A DNA stretch of 64,000 bases from Clostridiales bacterium (GTDB taxonomy: Bacteria; Bacillota; Clostridia; Oscillospirales; Oscillospiraceae), in NCBI GenBank assembly GCA_003525905.1, contig DQIA01000018.1, positions 9,144-73,143 on the forward strand, given 5' to 3'. Each line of letters opens with the position of its first letter. Position 1 is the first letter of the stretch. Shown here one piece after another: positions 63,911-64,000 of this stretch. Below the pieces are notes generated by a model. It did not search any database and was not told the DNA's origin. It was given only the letters and a program-made list of their open reading frames with translations. Position numbers and translations under genes: made by a program.

Positions 63911-64000
63911 GTTTCAACCCACGCGCCCCTTGCGGGGCGCGACTTTTCCGATTGTCAATACCGCAATCGGACTTTTCCATTTCAACCCACGCGCCCCTTG
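63911..64000 (-). CRISPR. End of a CRISPR array with type I-C-like repeats
   Basis: One complete 33-bp repeat lies at 63911-63943 (GTTTCAACCCACGCG... ending GGGGCGCGAC). A 35-bp spacer follows (63944-63978), then the first 22 bases of a second repeat (63979-64000, starting ATTTCAACCC). Read on the minus strand the repeat starts GTCGCGCCCC and ends GGGTTGAAAT, the pattern of type I-C arrays, with a GC stem inside. The complete repeat differs at its minus-strand 3' end (GAAAC instead of GAAAT), as leader-distal repeats often do. The array and any cas genes continue to the right. Two repeats are few, but the repeat and spacer sizes are typical. Confidence 0.85.

Overview
This is a chromosomal window from a GC-rich, endospore-forming, anaerobic Firmicute, most likely a gut Oscillospiraceae/Ruminococcaceae-type Clostridium. 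The evidence is the set of spore genes (spoVM, sipL, spoIVA, yunB, cwlD, cotJ), a pyrophosphate-type phosphofructokinase, a transketolase split into two subunits, SLH-domain surface anchoring, a T-box leader on ileS and class A RNase P RNA. No rRNA or tRNA gene was seen. The species cannot be named from sequence alone.

Layout. 0-11 kb: a damaged GNAT acetyltransferase, a small membrane protein behind a TetR-like operator, and an 8.7-kb gene for a 2915-residue SLH-anchored surface protein. That gene sits behind a cobalamin riboswitch with its own terminator. 11-18 kb: a BMP-type nucleoside ABC transporter with uridine phosphorylase, then cytidine deaminase with a YczE-like membrane protein, together a nucleoside salvage block. 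18-21 kb: a LacI regulator with a GH172 (DUF2961) enzyme, and a YefM/RelE-type toxin-antitoxin pair. 21-28 kb: ileS with a T-box, then the division cluster divIVA, sepF, ylmE and an HlyD-like protein. 28-36 kb: hfq, miaA, mutL, a CPBP protease, mutS, miaB. 36-42 kb (plus strand): ruvC-ruvA-ruvB, small zinc and DUF1858 proteins, trmK, a Nif3-like gene, yebC. 41.8-42.8 kb: an AT-richer three-gene cassette (DUF6442, XRE regulator, DUF3784) with an evident autoregulatory promoter. 43-48.5 kb: an ECF transporter S component, rnpB, murD, yunB, a divergent ligA. 49-54 kb: an aminotransferase and the spore-coat basement cluster spoVM-sipL-spoIVA. 54-59 kb: PPi-PFK, class II aldolase and split transketolase. 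59-63.8 kb: a tyrosine recombinase, radA, cwlD and a cotJA-cotJB fusion with cotJC. The window ends inside a CRISPR array with type I-C-like repeats.

The most interesting system is the riboswitch-controlled surface protein. A complete promoter, cobalamin aptamer and intrinsic terminator precede a secreted protein whose first domain looks like DUF4465. That family is, as I recall, linked to cobalamin loci and surface B12 binding in Bacteroidetes. Here it would be carried on a Gram-positive S-layer-type scaffold with Ig-like, GLUG and ten Cys-rich repeats. I infer a cell-surface corrinoid-capture protein made when B12 is scarce.

Other points of note: two copies of an ~80-bp palindromic element bracket ileS, one of them inside its 5' leader. 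There is a large inverted repeat between ligA and the aminotransferase gene, a CotJA-CotJB fusion, and a leader-distal CRISPR end with a degenerate repeat.
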